38,411 nucleotides of DNA from the NCBI GenBank assembly GCA_947490845.1, contig CANLHI010000009.1:1-38411 (forward strand), given 5' to 3'. This document shows positions 27,128 to 36,964 of this stretch, one piece after another (positions within the stretch are counted from its first letter, which is position 1; each line of letters starts with the position of its first letter). A program made the position numbers and the translations under genes. This DNA is from Actinomycetota bacterium. GTDB taxonomy: Bacteria; Actinomycetota; Actinomycetes; Nanopelagicales; Nanopelagicaceae. Below the pieces are notes generated by a model that made no database searches, was not told where the DNA came from, and saw only the letters and a program-made list of their open reading frames with translations.

Positions 27128-28209
27128 TAGCGCACCCGACTTTTTAAGGCATGTTGCATGTAATTAACAATTTTTTCAGTTGCAAACGAATCAGTATCTG
27201 ATCCAGCATCCGAAGATGAGGCGGCAAGATTTAAAAGACGGTTAATATTTGATTTAAGCCAGGCAGGGGTGAATTTATTCTGCTGCAGAACTTCTGCTCT
27301 GCCTTGCGAGACCAATGAGTTGGCATTAAAACTCTGTTCTCCGTTACCAATTGGCAGTGGGATAAATAAGGCGTATTTCCCGAGAGCATTTACTTCTGAA
27401 CATGAAATCGCGCCACTGCGGCTAATAATCAAATCAGCGGCTAAATACGCCATCGCCATATCTTGAATATAGGCCGTGGATTTGTAGCGCTCCTGCATTG
27501 GCGGCAGAGCATTTAATTTACCGACTGCATGCAGCAGTTGTGTCCCATTGGACAGCAGTGTTGGCAGAGACTGCGCAATTACTTTATTTAGCGCAACTGA
27601 ACCTTGCGAACCAAAGAAGGCGAGCACCAAAGGTTCAGTTGATGAAAAACCTAGAGCGCTCTTGGCCTTGGCGCGCGCACCGGTCCAATCATCAGCGCTC
27701 TTGGCCAGTGCCGTAGCAACATCTTCACGCAACGGAATCCCTGTCACCAAGGCGTTTTGCAGCGCACCTGATTGAACAGGCTGAGCAATCGCACAATATG
27801 GACTAAGACGGGCACCTAATTGATTGGCAAAACCTGGTCTGGCATTTGCTTCATGAACTACGAAAGAAATGCCAAGTGATTTAGCGGCTAGGTAAGCCGG
27901 TGCTGAAACATATCCACCAAAGCCAATCAAGAGATCGGCGCCATTTAATAGTTTGCGTGCAGCAAGAAAAGAACTAGATAAAGTAAAGGGAACCATGAGT
28001 AGTTTCGGCGATAATTTTCTAGGAATTACTACCTTAGGGATGTGAGTTAATTTAAATCCCGCAGCTGGAACTAATTGATTCTCTAAACCGCTAGCCGTAC
28101 CAATAAATTGCAGCTCATCGCTGGGATGGTTTTGCCGCCAGAGCCGCGCCACCGCGAGTGCAGGTTCTATATGGCCTGCAGTTCCGCCGCCAGCGAAGAC
28201 AATTTTCAT
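27127..28209 (-). CDS. murG: UDP-GlcNAc--lipid I GlcNAc transferase
   Basis: MurG makes lipid II from lipid I at the inner membrane face. The 360-residue GT-B protein has the G-loop VFAGGGTAGHIEPALAVA at the start, LIGFGGYVSAPAYLAAK (second glycine loop), and the donor site LIISRSGAISCSEVNALGK, followed by ALFIPLPIGNGEQSFNA. It overlaps ftsW by four bases (ATGA). Confidence 0.97.
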   Translation of the reverse strand: MKIVFAGGGTAGHIEPALAVARLWRQNHPSDELQFIGTASGLENQLVPAAGFKLTHIPKVVIPRKLSPKLLMVPFTLSSSFLAARKLLNGADLLIGFGGYVSAPAYLAAKSLGISFVVHEANARPGFANQLGARLSPYCAIAQPVQSGALQNALVTGIPLREDVATALAKSADDWTGARAKAKSALGFSSTEPLVLAFFGSQGSVALNKVIAQSLPTLLSNGTQLLHAVGKLNALPPMQERYKSTAYIQDMAMAYLAADLIISRSGAISCSEVNALGKYALFIPLPIGNGEQSFNANSLVSQGRAEVLQQNKFTPAWLKSNINRLLNLAASSSDAGSDTDSFATEKIVNYMQHALKSRVR

Positions 28210-29384
28210 GATGTGCGTAATCTACGCCGTTCAATAGCCTTTTGGAGTTCAACTTTCACTTCTGGATCGCGTAGCGCGCTTCCAAATACATAGCCCAAAC
28301 CAAGATAGAGAGAAATTAACGCTGAACCGCCATAGGAGACAAAGGGCAGAGTAACTCCAACTACTGGCAGAACGCTGGTGGCAGATCCAACATTGAGAAT
28401 AGTTTGAATTGCTATCCAACATCCAATTCCTGAACCCACATAACGGGACATTGGATCTTTACAACGCAGTGCAATTTTAAAAATTGAATAAATTATCGCA
28501 GCTAGCAGGAAGAGAACTGCCAGCGTTCCAAGCAGTCCTAACTCTTCACCAATAACAGCAAAGATAAAGTCAGTGTGAGCCTCTGCTAAGTTGCCCCATT
28601 TTTGCCTGCTACCACCTAACCCAACTCCGAAAATTCCACCCGTTGCTAAGCCCAATAAACTATGGGCTGGTTGCCAACCAGCATTCTTATAGTCCTCGAC
28701 TGCAAATGGATCTAGAACAACTAGAAAACGGTCAAGGCGATAGCTAGCAGTTGCAATTAGGCCAGCAAAGGCCACTGCGCCGATTGCGATCAAGCTTCCA
28801 AAGACGCGAAGTTCAATTCCTGAGACAAAGAGCATTCCGCCAAGAATCGCTGCGATCACACAAGTAGTTCCCAAGTCATTACCGAGCATCACCAAGATCA
28901 TTACAAGTCCGAACCCGGGACCGATAAGCCCAAAGACGTTTACCCGCGATTTTCCGGTGCGCTCCTCGTTGGATAACATATAACCGGCCCAAAGAATTAG
29001 TAAGAACTTAGCCAACTCACTTGGTTGCACATCAACAAAAGGCAGCGCAATCCAGTTGGTATTTCCATTTACAGTTTTACCCACACCTGGAATTTGCAAA
29101 ATCAAGAGAATAATTGCCGATAGCAGGAGCCCAAACCTAGCCATCAAACGCCATTGCGCCAATGAGCGTTGTGATAGAAATATGGCAACAGGTATCGAGA
29201 TTGCAAAAAATGCGAACTGACGCGAGACGATCGCAATGGCGCTTCCTCTGGTATCTAGCGCATGAATCGAGGAAGCTGAAAAGACCATAATCAGGCCAAT
29301 TATTGATAGCGATAAAGAACTTATCGCAAGGATGTAAAAGTTATTGACGGGCTTTGATAGAAATTTTTCTCCAGCTTTACTCAC
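28206..29384 (-). CDS. ftsW: Septal peptidoglycan polymerase FtsW (SEDS family)
   Basis: FtsW polymerises lipid II at the septum together with PbpB. From GTG at 29384 it has 392 residues and about ten membrane segments. The SEDS signature regions are NWIALPFVDVQPSELAKF, RLDRFLVVLDPF, GGIFGVGLGGSRQKWGNLAEAHTDF and ALISLYLGLGYVFGSALR. A longer in-frame start at 29462 exists, but it would overlap murD by 82 bases and add a Cys/Arg-rich stretch; the GTG overlaps the murD stop as GTGA, like its neighbours, and is preferred. Confidence 0.96.
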   Translation of the reverse strand: MSKAGEKFLSKPVNNFYILAISSLSLSIIGLIMVFSASSIHALDTRGSAIAIVSRQFAFFAISIPVAIFLSQRSLAQWRLMARFGLLLSAIILLILQIPGVGKTVNGNTNWIALPFVDVQPSELAKFLLILWAGYMLSNEERTGKSRVNVFGLIGPGFGLVMILVMLGNDLGTTCVIAAILGGMLFVSGIELRVFGSLIAIGAVAFAGLIATASYRLDRFLVVLDPFAVEDYKNAGWQPAHSLLGLATGGIFGVGLGGSRQKWGNLAEAHTDFIFAVIGEELGLLGTLAVLFLLAAIIYSIFKIALRCKDPMSRYVGSGIGCWIAIQTILNVGSATSVLPVVGVTLPFVSYGGSALISLYLGLGYVFGSALRDPEVKVELQKAIERRRLRTS

Positions 29385-30766
29385 GAGTTCTCCTTCATTA
29401 CGGCAGCCGCAAAACGATCGCCTCGATCGGCATAGGAAATGAACTGATCCATTGATGCACATGCCGGTGCTAGCAATACTGTGTCCCCCGCAATTGCCCG
29501 CGATTTTGCCGCAGAAACAACAGCCTCCATTAATGAATTACTAGTTCCACCTTTTACATAAGCAGAATCAGCATCTATGCAAATAACTTCAACTTCTGGC
29601 ACATTGCGACGAAGTTCTGCCGCGATTAACTCACGATCGGTTCCGATCAATATCGCAGCTTTGATTCTAGATTTGCATCGCTCCACTAATTTATCCATCT
29701 GCGCACCTTTTGCTAAACCACCAGCGATCCAGATAGCAGAGAGAGTGCCTAGTAGCGAAGCTGCTGCTGCGTGAGGATTAGTTGCCTTGGAATCATCGAT
29801 CCAGGTAACTCCGTCTTTTTCCAAAATTGTTTCAATGCGATGGCGCCCTGGCTTAAAGTTTTTGATCGCACGACGAATTGATTCGTGGTCAACTCCTAAA
29901 GCGCGCGCAAGTCCTGCGGCGGCAAGTGCATTTGAGACGCAATGTGGAACAGTCGGCACAACTTCAATTACTTCGGCGATCATCGCAGCCTCTTGCGGAT
30001 CGGCCACAAGTGCGCGATCAACAAGTAGTTCCTCCACAACTCCTATTTCCCCCGGCTTGGGAGTGTCTAAAGTGAAAAATACTTTGCGTCCCTGCCAGTG
30101 CGCAGACCTAGTTAATACTTCAGGGTCATCAGCGTTAAATACTGCGGTGCTAGCGCGATCTAGAATCGACATCTTCGCTGCGGCATAACTCTCAAAATCT
30201 CCGTGCCAATCGACATGATCAGGTGCAATATTTAAAACCGCTACTGCCATAAAGGTTGCCTCACTAAGCCAGTGCAATTGAAAAGATGAAAGTTCTAAAA
30301 CTAGGACATCGTAATTTTCAGCACTTTCTACACATTCCAAAACCGTTGTCCCAACATTTCCGCAAGCAACCGCCGAAATTCCACCCTCCCGCAGCATCGC
30401 GGCAGTTAACTCAACTGTGCTCGTCTTGCCATTTGTTCCTGTCAAGGCGATCCATCTTTGTTTTGGCGCTAGATCTGCTCGTAAAGACCAAGCTAAATCA
30501 ATCTCATTCATAATCTTTATTCCGGCCGACATCGCATCAGTTATCAGCGGGTGATCTGGTTTCCATCCTGGCGAGACCATGATGGCATCAAAGTTCTTAA
30601 CATCAAATGATTTCGAAGGCGCCACATCGAAACCATCTACTGCGCTAACTTGATCATCAGCGATCGTTATCAACGCCCCACGTTTAGAAAGTGACCTAGC
30701 GACAACTAGCCCAGTAACGCCTGCACCCAGAGTAAGAATCCGCTGGCCTGAGAAGTTAATTGGCAT
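29381..30766 (-). CDS. murD: UDP-MurNAc-L-Ala--D-glutamate ligase
   Basis: MurD adds D-Glu to the stem peptide. The 461-residue protein has ILTLGAGVTGLVVARSLSKRG (Rossmann N-domain), the P-loop ALTGTNGKTSTVELT, LELSSFQLHW, NIAPDHVDWHG, DDSKATNPHAAAASL and LLAPACASMDQF near the end. It starts 12 bases after mraY and overlaps ftsW by four bases. Confidence 0.98.
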   Translation of the reverse strand: MPINFSGQRILTLGAGVTGLVVARSLSKRGALITIADDQVSAVDGFDVAPSKSFDVKNFDAIMVSPGWKPDHPLITDAMSAGIKIMNEIDLAWSLRADLAPKQRWIALTGTNGKTSTVELTAAMLREGGISAVACGNVGTTVLECVESAENYDVLVLELSSFQLHWLSEATFMAVAVLNIAPDHVDWHGDFESYAAAKMSILDRASTAVFNADDPEVLTRSAHWQGRKVFFTLDTPKPGEIGVVEELLVDRALVADPQEAAMIAEVIEVVPTVPHCVSNALAAAGLARALGVDHESIRRAIKNFKPGRHRIETILEKDGVTWIDDSKATNPHAAAASLLGTLSAIWIAGGLAKGAQMDKLVERCKSRIKAAILIGTDRELIAAELRRNVPEVEVICIDADSAYVKGGTSNSLMEAVVSAAKSRAIAGDTVLLAPACASMDQFISYADRGDRFAAAVMKENS

Positions 30767-30778
30767 CGCCCATCCTGC

Positions 30779-31837
30779 TTAACTATTTACCCATTGGGCA
30801 TAGAAAAGTCCAAGTCCAGCAGCAACACAAAGCCCTGCAATGATCCAGAAGCGCAGAACGATGGTTACTTCTCCCCAACCCATAAGTTCAAAATGATGTT
30901 GCAGCGGCGCCATCTTAAAGATGCGCTTGCCGCCAGTTAATTTGAAGTAGGCGACCTGCAAGATTACAGATGCGCTGATGATTACAAAGAGTCCACCAAG
31001 AGGAATCAATAGAAGTTCAATACGAAGAGAGGTTGCAATGCCGGCGAGTGCGCCACCTAGCGCCAGTGAGCCGGTATCGCCCATGAAAATCTTGGCAGGG
31101 GAGGCATTCCACCATAAGAATCCAGCGCAAGAACCAGCAAGGGCGGCAGATAGGACCGCTAAATCAAGCGGATCTCTCACTAAATAACAATTGGCACCAG
31201 GTGCCACAGCGCAGCTCTGACCAAATTGCCAAACACCGATCAAAATAAATGCGATAAATGTCATTACCGCAGCGCCTGTTGCTAAACCATCCAAGCCATC
31301 GGTGAGATTCACACCGTTGCTCGTTGCGGTAACCATTAATATCACCCAAATAATTACCAAGAAAGTTCCAAGAACAATTGAAGTATCGCGAACAGTTGAA
31401 AGATTTTGTGAAATCGGAGTTAATCCATCACGATCTGGAAAATTTATGCCTGCATAACCAAAGGCTGCAGCACAAAGAACTTGTCCAAAAATTTTCTGCT
31501 TAACGTTGAGCCCGAGCGATTTCTGACGTGAGACTTTAAGCCAATCATCTAGGAATCCAACGAATCCGAGCGATGCCATAAGGGCTAGGACTAATAGCGC
31601 AGAAGTACTAATCACATTTCGAGTCAGCAAGTGAGCGGTGAAATAACCTACTGCCGCCGCGAAGATGATGATGATTCCGCCCATGGTTGGCGTTCCACGT
31701 TTGGTGTGATGGGATGAAGGTCCATCATCTCTAATTATTTGCCCATAACCACGGCGCGCTAAAAATCGAATTAGCGCCGGAGTGCCAAAGAGTGAGAAGA
31801 AAAGGGCGATAGATCCGGCAATTAGAATCTCTCTCAT
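30779..31837 (-). CDS. mraY: Phospho-MurNAc-pentapeptide transferase
   Basis: MraY makes lipid I by moving phospho-MurNAc-pentapeptide to undecaprenyl phosphate. The 352-residue protein has about ten membrane segments. Conserved motifs are [59 protein letters not shown] and [12 protein letters not shown], with the catalytic Asp residues present. The ATG overlaps murF by four bases. Confidence 0.98.
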   Translation of the reverse strand: MREILIAGSIALFFSLFGTPALIRFLARRGYGQIIRDDGPSSHHTKRGTPTMGGIIIIFAAAVGYFTAHLLTRNVISTSALLVLALMASLGFVGFLDDWLKVSRQKSLGLNVKQKIFGQVLCAAAFGYAGINFPDRDGLTPISQNLSTVRDTSIVLGTFLVIIWVILMVTATSNGVNLTDGLDGLATGAAVMTFIAFILIGVWQFGQSCAVAPGANCYLVRDPLDLAVLSAALAGSCAGFLWWNASPAKIFMGDTGSLALGGALAGIATSLRIELLLIPLGGLFVIISASVILQVAYFKLTGGKRIFKMAPLQHHFELMGWGEVTIVLRFWIIAGLCVAAGLGLFYAQWVNS

Positions 31838-33237
31838 TTTATTTCACTCTCCCCGTCGTCAACGTTCATAAGCATTTTCTCAAGTTGGCTAATAATTCCT
31901 TGTGCGATCTCTTCAAAGGCTTCCGCGCGTGATGCCTTCACTAAAATCACATCTCCCGACCTCATCTGTGTTACTAGCGCTAGCGCTTCAGACTTACTTT
32001 CCAAAAGATGAACATCCATTGCGCAATTAGTGCCGATCTCATCTGCATACTCTGGGGCTGCGACGCAGACCAGGTGATCAATTCCTAACTCTGAGGCAAG
32101 GGTGCCAATACCTGCATGGCGATCTCGTGATGACGCGCCGAGTTCATGCATCTTTCCCAGAAAGGCCCACGATTGACCGCCACGTTCTTGTGCAAAAAGA
32201 ACTAACGTTCTTAGCGCCACTTCGGCAGATTCTGGACTCGAGTTGTAGGAATCATTTATTAAGACCACCCCTTTTAACTCAGAGATTTCCATACGCCACT
32301 TGCTATTAAGTTCTGCCGTGGAAAGAGCGCCTGCGATTAGATCAATCGAAGCACCTAATGTGCTCGCAACTGCAGCAGCGGCCAGGGCGTTAGCCACTTG
32401 ATGAATACCGACGATACGAAGTCCAACCGCTGCGCGACCGGCCGAAGTAACCAAGTCAAAATGAGGACGACCTTCACGAATTTCAATATCCGTAGCGCGA
32501 ACATCGGCAGAAGTACTCTCGCCAAAAGTAATTACCTTTCCATCATGAAGAGAGTTCATCTTTTGCGTAAATGGATCGTACTGACCAAGGATTGCAACCG
32601 CTGATTTATCAAGTGAAGAAATCATCTCTGATTTGGCGGTAGCAACTGCTTCGGCAGAACCAAATTCGCCAATATGGGCAGTGCCAACACGTAAAACGAC
32701 TCCGATATTTGGACTTGCCATCTCACAGAGTGCGGCGATATCACCAATATGGCGCGCCCCCATTTCCAAGATGCAGAACTTAGTGTTTGCATCGCATTGC
32801 AGAAGAGTTATTGGCGTTCCAAGTTCGTTATTGAAATTGCCTTGCGGTGCCACGGTATTTCCAACAGAATCCAATATGTGTTGTAACAGATCTTTAGTGG
32901 TTGTTTTGCCTTGCGAACCCGTAATTGCAATAACTGTCAGATCTGGCAGGGCCTGGCGCACATACGCAGCTAACTTATTTAGCGCAGCCAAAACATCTTT
33001 TACAACGATGCAACGCTTTGCAGAAGGAACACTCACAATCGCCAGCACCGCACCATTTGCAAAGGCAGCATCTATAAATGTATGGCCATCGGCCTTCTCA
33101 CCCTTTAGGGCAAGAAAGATCGAACCTGGAGTTGCTTTACTTGAATCAAAGACTGGTGCTGCGGTGACAGCCAAATCATCACCGATTAATTCTCCACCGA
33201 CGATCGTTGCGATTTCAGATGCTTGCAGAGTAATCAT
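31834..33237 (-). CDS. murF: UDP-MurNAc-tripeptide--D-Ala-D-Ala ligase
   Basis: MurF adds D-Ala-D-Ala to complete the pentapeptide. The 467-residue protein has the P-loop [40 protein letters not shown] and [16 protein letters not shown], which is the MurF C-domain signature. The start overlaps the murE stop by four bases, and its own stop overlaps mraY. Confidence 0.98.
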   Translation of the reverse strand: MITLQASEIATIVGGELIGDDLAVTAAPVFDSSKATPGSIFLALKGEKADGHTFIDAAFANGAVLAIVSVPSAKRCIVVKDVLAALNKLAAYVRQALPDLTVIAITGSQGKTTTKDLLQHILDSVGNTVAPQGNFNNELGTPITLLQCDANTKFCILEMGARHIGDIAALCEMASPNIGVVLRVGTAHIGEFGSAEAVATAKSEMISSLDKSAVAILGQYDPFTQKMNSLHDGKVITFGESTSADVRATDIEIREGRPHFDLVTSAGRAAVGLRIVGIHQVANALAAAAVASTLGASIDLIAGALSTAELNSKWRMEISELKGVVLINDSYNSSPESAEVALRTLVLFAQERGGQSWAFLGKMHELGASSRDRHAGIGTLASELGIDHLVCVAAPEYADEIGTNCAMDVHLLESKSEALALVTQMRSGDVILVKASRAEAFEEIAQGIISQLEKMLMNVDDGESEIK

Positions 33238-34727
33238 CGCTTTGCCTCGATCGCTTGTGCCAGGACAACGCGATCATCAAAATCAAGAGTCTTCCCCATT
33301 ATTTCCTGACCAAGCTCATGTCCTTTGCCAAGAACTGCGACCGTATCGCCTGCGCCAGCAAGAGAGACTGCATAGGCAATGGCTTCGGCGCGATCGCTAA
33401 TTCTTTGTGATGGTTGTGCAATATCTATCCCAGCAGTCATCGCTTGCAAAATAGCATCTGGATTTTCACTTCTTGGATTATCGCTGGTGAAAATTGCAAT
33501 GTCAGCATTGGCGCTAAGTGCTTGGCCCATCAGAGGACGCTTCATGGGATCGCGGTCTCCCCCACAACCCAGCACTGCAATGACTTTACCTGTCGTGAAT
33601 TCATGGATCGAAGCCAGCACATTTGATACGGCATCAGGAGTATGCGCATAGTCAACTAGTGCGGTGAAATCTTGACCTATTGCAATTTCTTCAAGTCGAC
33701 CGGCAGCGCCCATGATGTTTGGAACAATTGCTGCGATATCAATTGGGTCTACACCTAGCTCAACCGCGATAGCTATAGCCATTAGTAAATTATCAAAGTT
33801 ATAACCACCCCGTAATGAAGTGGAGGTTTCAATTAAAATTCCAGTAGCGCCACGAATCTTTAATTGCACGCGCCTGGATTGGTTATCAATTTCGATAAAG
33901 TGCCATACCGCCTGTGGGTTAAAGCGTGAAATTGTAATAACCGGCAGTTCGGTAGCAGTTGCTAACCGTGCTCCATAGGAATCGTCAATATTGATGCAGG
34001 CCAAATCTGCAAATGAGAAGCTAAAGAGAGATGCTTTTGCTAGGAAGTAACTCTCCATGTCGCCATGAAAATCTAAATGATCTTGCGTTAAGTTGGTAAA
34101 GGCAGCAATTGCAAAGTGGGCGCCTTCTAAACGGTGCATTGTCATCGCATGACTTGATGCCTCAATGACTAGATGGCGCATGTGGCGCTCTTTCATTACC
34201 GCTGCAAGTGCCTGCAGATCTGTCGCCTCCGGTGTTGTCCGCTTGCTGGCAATGACTTCGCTGCCAATACGAGTTTCAACCGTTCCGATTAAGCCACAAT
34301 CTCGATGAGCGGCTTCAAATAATTGATACAAAAGCGTTGAAACAGTTGTTTTGCCATTAGTTCCGGTGATGGCAACACCGCTGAGATCGCGCATTGGTTC
34401 ACCATAAAAAAGTGCCGCTATTCGTCCCGCAATTAAGCGAGGATTAGCCACTACTAGAACTGGATTCCCGCTTATTAATTTAGCGCCGGCCGCATCTGTT
34501 ACAACAGCAACTGCCCCCTGCCTTAAAGCGTTGGCAGCAAATTCGGCGCCGTGACGCTTGGCACCAGGTAGGGCAATGAAAAGATCTCCTGCTTGCACAT
34601 CAGAATCGCTATGCGTCATTCCAGTGATTAAAACTTTGGCAAGGTCAGCTTCGCTAGTTGACGATGTCGCACCAATTGAATGAGATATTTTTAGAAGGGC
34701 CAGTGAAAAATCGGCAAAAGGGCGCAT
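33234..34727 (-). CDS. murE: UDP-MurNAc-tripeptide synthetase, meso-DAP type
   Basis: MurE adds the third residue of the stem peptide. The 497-residue protein has GDLFIALPGAKRHGAEF, the P-loop VAITGTNGKTTVSTLL, KRTTPEATDLQ, EASSHAM and NLTQDHLDFHG. The C-domain motif Asp416-Asn-Pro-Arg419 (TSDNPRSENP) is the signature for meso-diaminopimelate; lysine-adding MurE enzymes have a different motif here. The cell wall is therefore predicted to be of the meso-DAP type. ATG shares one base with the pbpB stop. Confidence 0.98.
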   Translation of the reverse strand: MRPFADFSLALLKISHSIGATSSTSEADLAKVLITGMTHSDSDVQAGDLFIALPGAKRHGAEFAANALRQGAVAVVTDAAGAKLISGNPVLVVANPRLIAGRIAALFYGEPMRDLSGVAITGTNGKTTVSTLLYQLFEAAHRDCGLIGTVETRIGSEVIASKRTTPEATDLQALAAVMKERHMRHLVIEASSHAMTMHRLEGAHFAIAAFTNLTQDHLDFHGDMESYFLAKASLFSFSFADLACINIDDSYGARLATATELPVITISRFNPQAVWHFIEIDNQSRRVQLKIRGATGILIETSTSLRGGYNFDNLLMAIAIAVELGVDPIDIAAIVPNIMGAAGRLEEIAIGQDFTALVDYAHTPDAVSNVLASIHEFTTGKVIAVLGCGGDRDPMKRPLMGQALSANADIAIFTSDNPRSENPDAILQAMTAGIDIAQPSQRISDRAEAIAYAVSLAGAGDTVAVLGKGHELGQEIMGKTLDFDDRVVLAQAIEAKR

Positions 34728-35491
34728 TAGCGTTGCCTTGCACTCACTTGAGAAGCTTTTACAACACTGGCTTCACGTTTCTTGGCAGTTAACTCTTTTT
34801 GAGTAAGTGCAACCGGCATAACCTTGGTTCCGGTTGGCGCTACATGCTCTGATTGCAGAACGAAGGTCATTACCTTCTTAAACACTGGGCCACCAAGTGA
34901 TCCGCCATAGTAAGCACCCTTTGGATCTTGAATGGTTACGCTGATTACATACTTTGGAGCATCAGCTGGTGCAAAGCCGATAAATGATGCGGTGTAGCCG
35001 CTGTATTTGCGAAGTTCTGAATTAAATCTCCATGCAGTTCCAGTCTTGCCAGCGACTCGATAACCCGGGATCGCAGCACTTGGCGCAGTTCCCTGCCCTG
35101 AGACCACAGATTCCATCATGATGCGAAGTTGTTTCGCAGTTGTGGCGCTAATAACTCGCTCATTACTGCGAGCCGATGAAGCGGTAAATTTCCCTGAAGG
35201 ATCACTGGTTCCTGCAATAACAGTTGGAGAAACACGAACACCATCGTTAGCAATCGTTGCGAATATACTTGTCGCTTGCATGGCGGTGAGTGAATAGCCT
35301 TGACCAAAAGCCACGGTTGGGGCAGTTGTTCCTGACCAATCACTTACCGGACGTAAGACTCCAGCAGATTCACCGGGTAGCCCAGAACCAGTTGATTTAC
35401 CCATACCGAACTTGGCTAAGTAGTCGTGCAAGGTGTCATTTGAAAGCATTTCGCCAATTTTGATTGTGCCAGTATTTGATGAGACCGCCAA
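34727..35491 (-). CDS. pbpB: pbpB/ftsI 3' part: transpeptidase SxN and KTG motifs, out of frame with 5' part
   Basis: This is the 3' piece of the septal transpeptidase gene. The displayed start is TTG at 35491 (254 codons), but the frame is open upstream and is unlikely to be a true start. It holds SSNTG, the SxN motif, at the very beginning, then LPGESAGVLRPVSDWSGTT, VAFGQGYSLTAMQ, and AGKTGTAWRF with the KTG motif at 149-151. It lacks the catalytic SxxK, which is in the 5' piece. Adding one A to the A-run at 35509-35511 joins both pieces into one protein of about 608 residues that lines up without gaps with actinobacterial PbpB. So this is one gene with a frameshift; a sequence error is the simplest cause. 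It ends sharing one base with murE. Confidence 0.88.
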   Translation of the reverse strand: MAVSSNTGTIKIGEMLSNDTLHDYLAKFGMGKSTGSGLPGESAGVLRPVSDWSGTTAPTVAFGQGYSLTAMQATSIFATIANDGVRVSPTVIAGTSDPSGKFTASSARSNERVISATTAKQLRIMMESVVSGQGTAPSAAIPGYRVAGKTGTAWRFNSELRKYSGYTASFIGFAPADAPKYVISVTIQDPKGAYYGGSLGGPVFKKVMTFVLQSEHVAPTGTKVMPVALTQKELTAKKREASVVKASQVSARQR

Positions 35492-35505
35492 AATTCCTGA
35501 GGTTG

Positions 35506-36552
35506 TTATTTCTGCACTGGGTGGCGTTCGTGATCATGAAAAATTTCCCCGCCCCGCTTTACTGAGTAAGGAACAGATAGAACAGTCTCTGGCGTTATCT
35601 TCTTTTCCTCTAGCGCTGCCGCAAGTGTCATAACCTTGCCAGTTGATCCCGGTTCATAAACATCTTGCACTGAAGGGTTGCGCATAAGAGATTCTGAAAC
35701 CGTTTTTGTATTATTGGGATCGAAAGTTGGAGCAGTTGCATGAGCCAAAATATGACCTGTTTTAGGATCCATAACAATTACAGTGCCGCTTACCGCGCGC
35801 GCTTTGCTTACTGCTTCCTGAATCGCATTAGCTGCCACCCATTGCACATCACGATCAATAGTTAGTCGAACAGTGGTTCCCTTTTTAGCTGCGACAAGTT
35901 CATTCTGCGATCCTGGAATTTCAGCCCCAAGTCCACGCGCAAAAGAGTATCTACCATCCGTGCCAGAAATCTTTGAGTTCATGCTCGATTCGATACCGGT
36001 AGCACCGATTCCATCTTGGCGAACGAAACCAACTAGTGAGGAAACTAGTGACCCAGAGGGATATTCACGTATGTAATTGCGTTCGGCAAAGAAGCCAACG
36101 ATACGTTTATCAAAATGCTCTTTAGCCAGGGCTGCGTTATAACTTTGGATTGCTGCAGTCAGATTTCGCCAAACTGCTGGTTTGGCGCTCTTGGCAACCA
36201 TTGAATATTTCTTTGTACCCGAGATCGCACTTTGTACTTGAGCAACTGTCATTCCCAAATATGGGGCTGCAAAATTCGCGGTCTGCGCCGCATCGGTCAC
36301 TTGTGTCTGATCAACAACGATATTTATCGCTGAGACGCTACGTGCAAATGCCACACCATTTATATCTGTGATTTCACCACGCGCTGCCGGAATCGCGCGA
36401 GTAGATTCCATTTCATTGACCGCTTTATTTCTGTATTCACCAGCTTGCACTGCCTGAATTTGAATTAGGCGAGCAGCAAATAGAAGGAAGAAAGCCAAGA
36501 TAAAGATTGTGAGAATGCGAATACGCGATGAGGCTAGATTTAAATTACCCAC
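35506..36552 (-). CDS. pbpB: pbpB/ftsI 5' part: membrane anchor, pedestal and SxxK, frameshifted
   Basis: This is the 5' piece of the septal class B penicillin-binding protein. It has a membrane segment (about 12-31 from the GTG), the PBP dimerisation region starting ESTRAIPAARGEITDINGV, and the start of the transpeptidase domain with YEPGSTGK: catalytic Ser303 and Lys306 counted from the GTG. It then ends after HDHERHPVQK at a premature TAA (35506-35508). GTG at 36552 has GGAG seven bases before it and overlaps the upstream stop by eight bases. An ATG at 36591 would add 13 basic residues (MSRRKRLPKRRSL) but has no ribosome site. Alone, this piece lacks SxN and KTG and could not be an active enzyme. 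Confidence 0.88.
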   Translation of the reverse strand: MGNLNLASSRIRILTIFILAFFLLFAARLIQIQAVQAGEYRNKAVNEMESTRAIPAARGEITDINGVAFARSVSAINIVVDQTQVTDAAQTANFAAPYLGMTVAQVQSAISGTKKYSMVAKSAKPAVWRNLTAAIQSYNAALAKEHFDKRIVGFFAERNYIREYPSGSLVSSLVGFVRQDGIGATGIESSMNSKISGTDGRYSFARGLGAEIPGSQNELVAAKKGTTVRLTIDRDVQWVAANAIQEAVSKARAVSGTVIVMDPKTGHILAHATAPTFDPNNTKTVSESLMRNPSVQDVYEPGSTGKVMTLAAALEEKKITPETVLSVPYSVKRGGEIFHDHERHPVQK

Positions 36553-36964
36553 GAGAGATCTCCGCTTTGGCAAGCGCTTGCGCCTGCTCATCTAGATTAA
36601 GGAAAACTGGAGATTCTGAAGCTCGCATTCCCAGCGCCTCTGCTTGTGCGGCAAGAGCGGCCGGTGATGAAACTGATTCAATTTGGCGGTTTATCGCCTC
36701 ACGTTGATCTGCAACAACTTTTGCCTCCGCCTTTAATTCAGCGAGAGTGAAGGCATCTTGCGCCAGCAGAATATGTACCGCAAGGAGAATTAGTAATCCA
36801 ATACCTGCAATAGCGGAGAGAAATATTGCAAAGAAGCGATGTGTAGCTTGGGCGCCTTCTGAAAGCTTTGGTACTAATTTTAGAAAAACTTCCGCAGACT
36901 TTTCTGCAAATTTTTGACGTGGCAAGCGCATGTTCTGCGTTGCTGCTGGATTCAGAAGCGCCAT
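36545..36964 (-). CDS. FtsL-like small divisome protein
   Basis: The 139-residue bitopic protein has a cytoplasmic N-terminus of about 43 residues, one membrane segment (about 44-68, FFAIFLSAIAGIGLLILLAVHILLA), then a coiled-coil region rich in Ala, Glu and Gln (about 70-105). The size, topology and position between rsmH and pbpB match FtsL, whose sequence is poorly conserved. In other bacteria FtsL recruits and activates FtsW-PbpB with FtsQ. The ATG follows the rsmH stop directly (TAAATG). The symbol is left open because the call rests on topology and position. Confidence 0.85.
   Translation of the reverse strand: MALLNPAATQNMRLPRQKFAEKSAEVFLKLVPKLSEGAQATHRFFAIFLSAIAGIGLLILLAVHILLAQDAFTLAELKAEAKVVADQREAINRQIESVSSPAALAAQAEALGMRASESPVFLNLDEQAQALAKAEISRG

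Noticed and set aside
29385..29462. Longer ftsW start at 29462
   Set aside because: It adds a Cys/Arg-rich stretch overlapping murD; the GTG at 29384 gives a normal FtsW N-terminus and a GTGA junction.
32633..33400. 255-codon plus-strand open frame
   Set aside because: It lies across the junction of murE and murF, which are firmly identified on the other strand; the translation is low-complexity and matches no family.
35500..35515. Programmed -1 frameshift site in pbpB
   Set aside because: The bases at the stop (CAG AAA TAA) do not form an X-XXY-YYZ slippery site, and three As are too few for likely transcript slippage.
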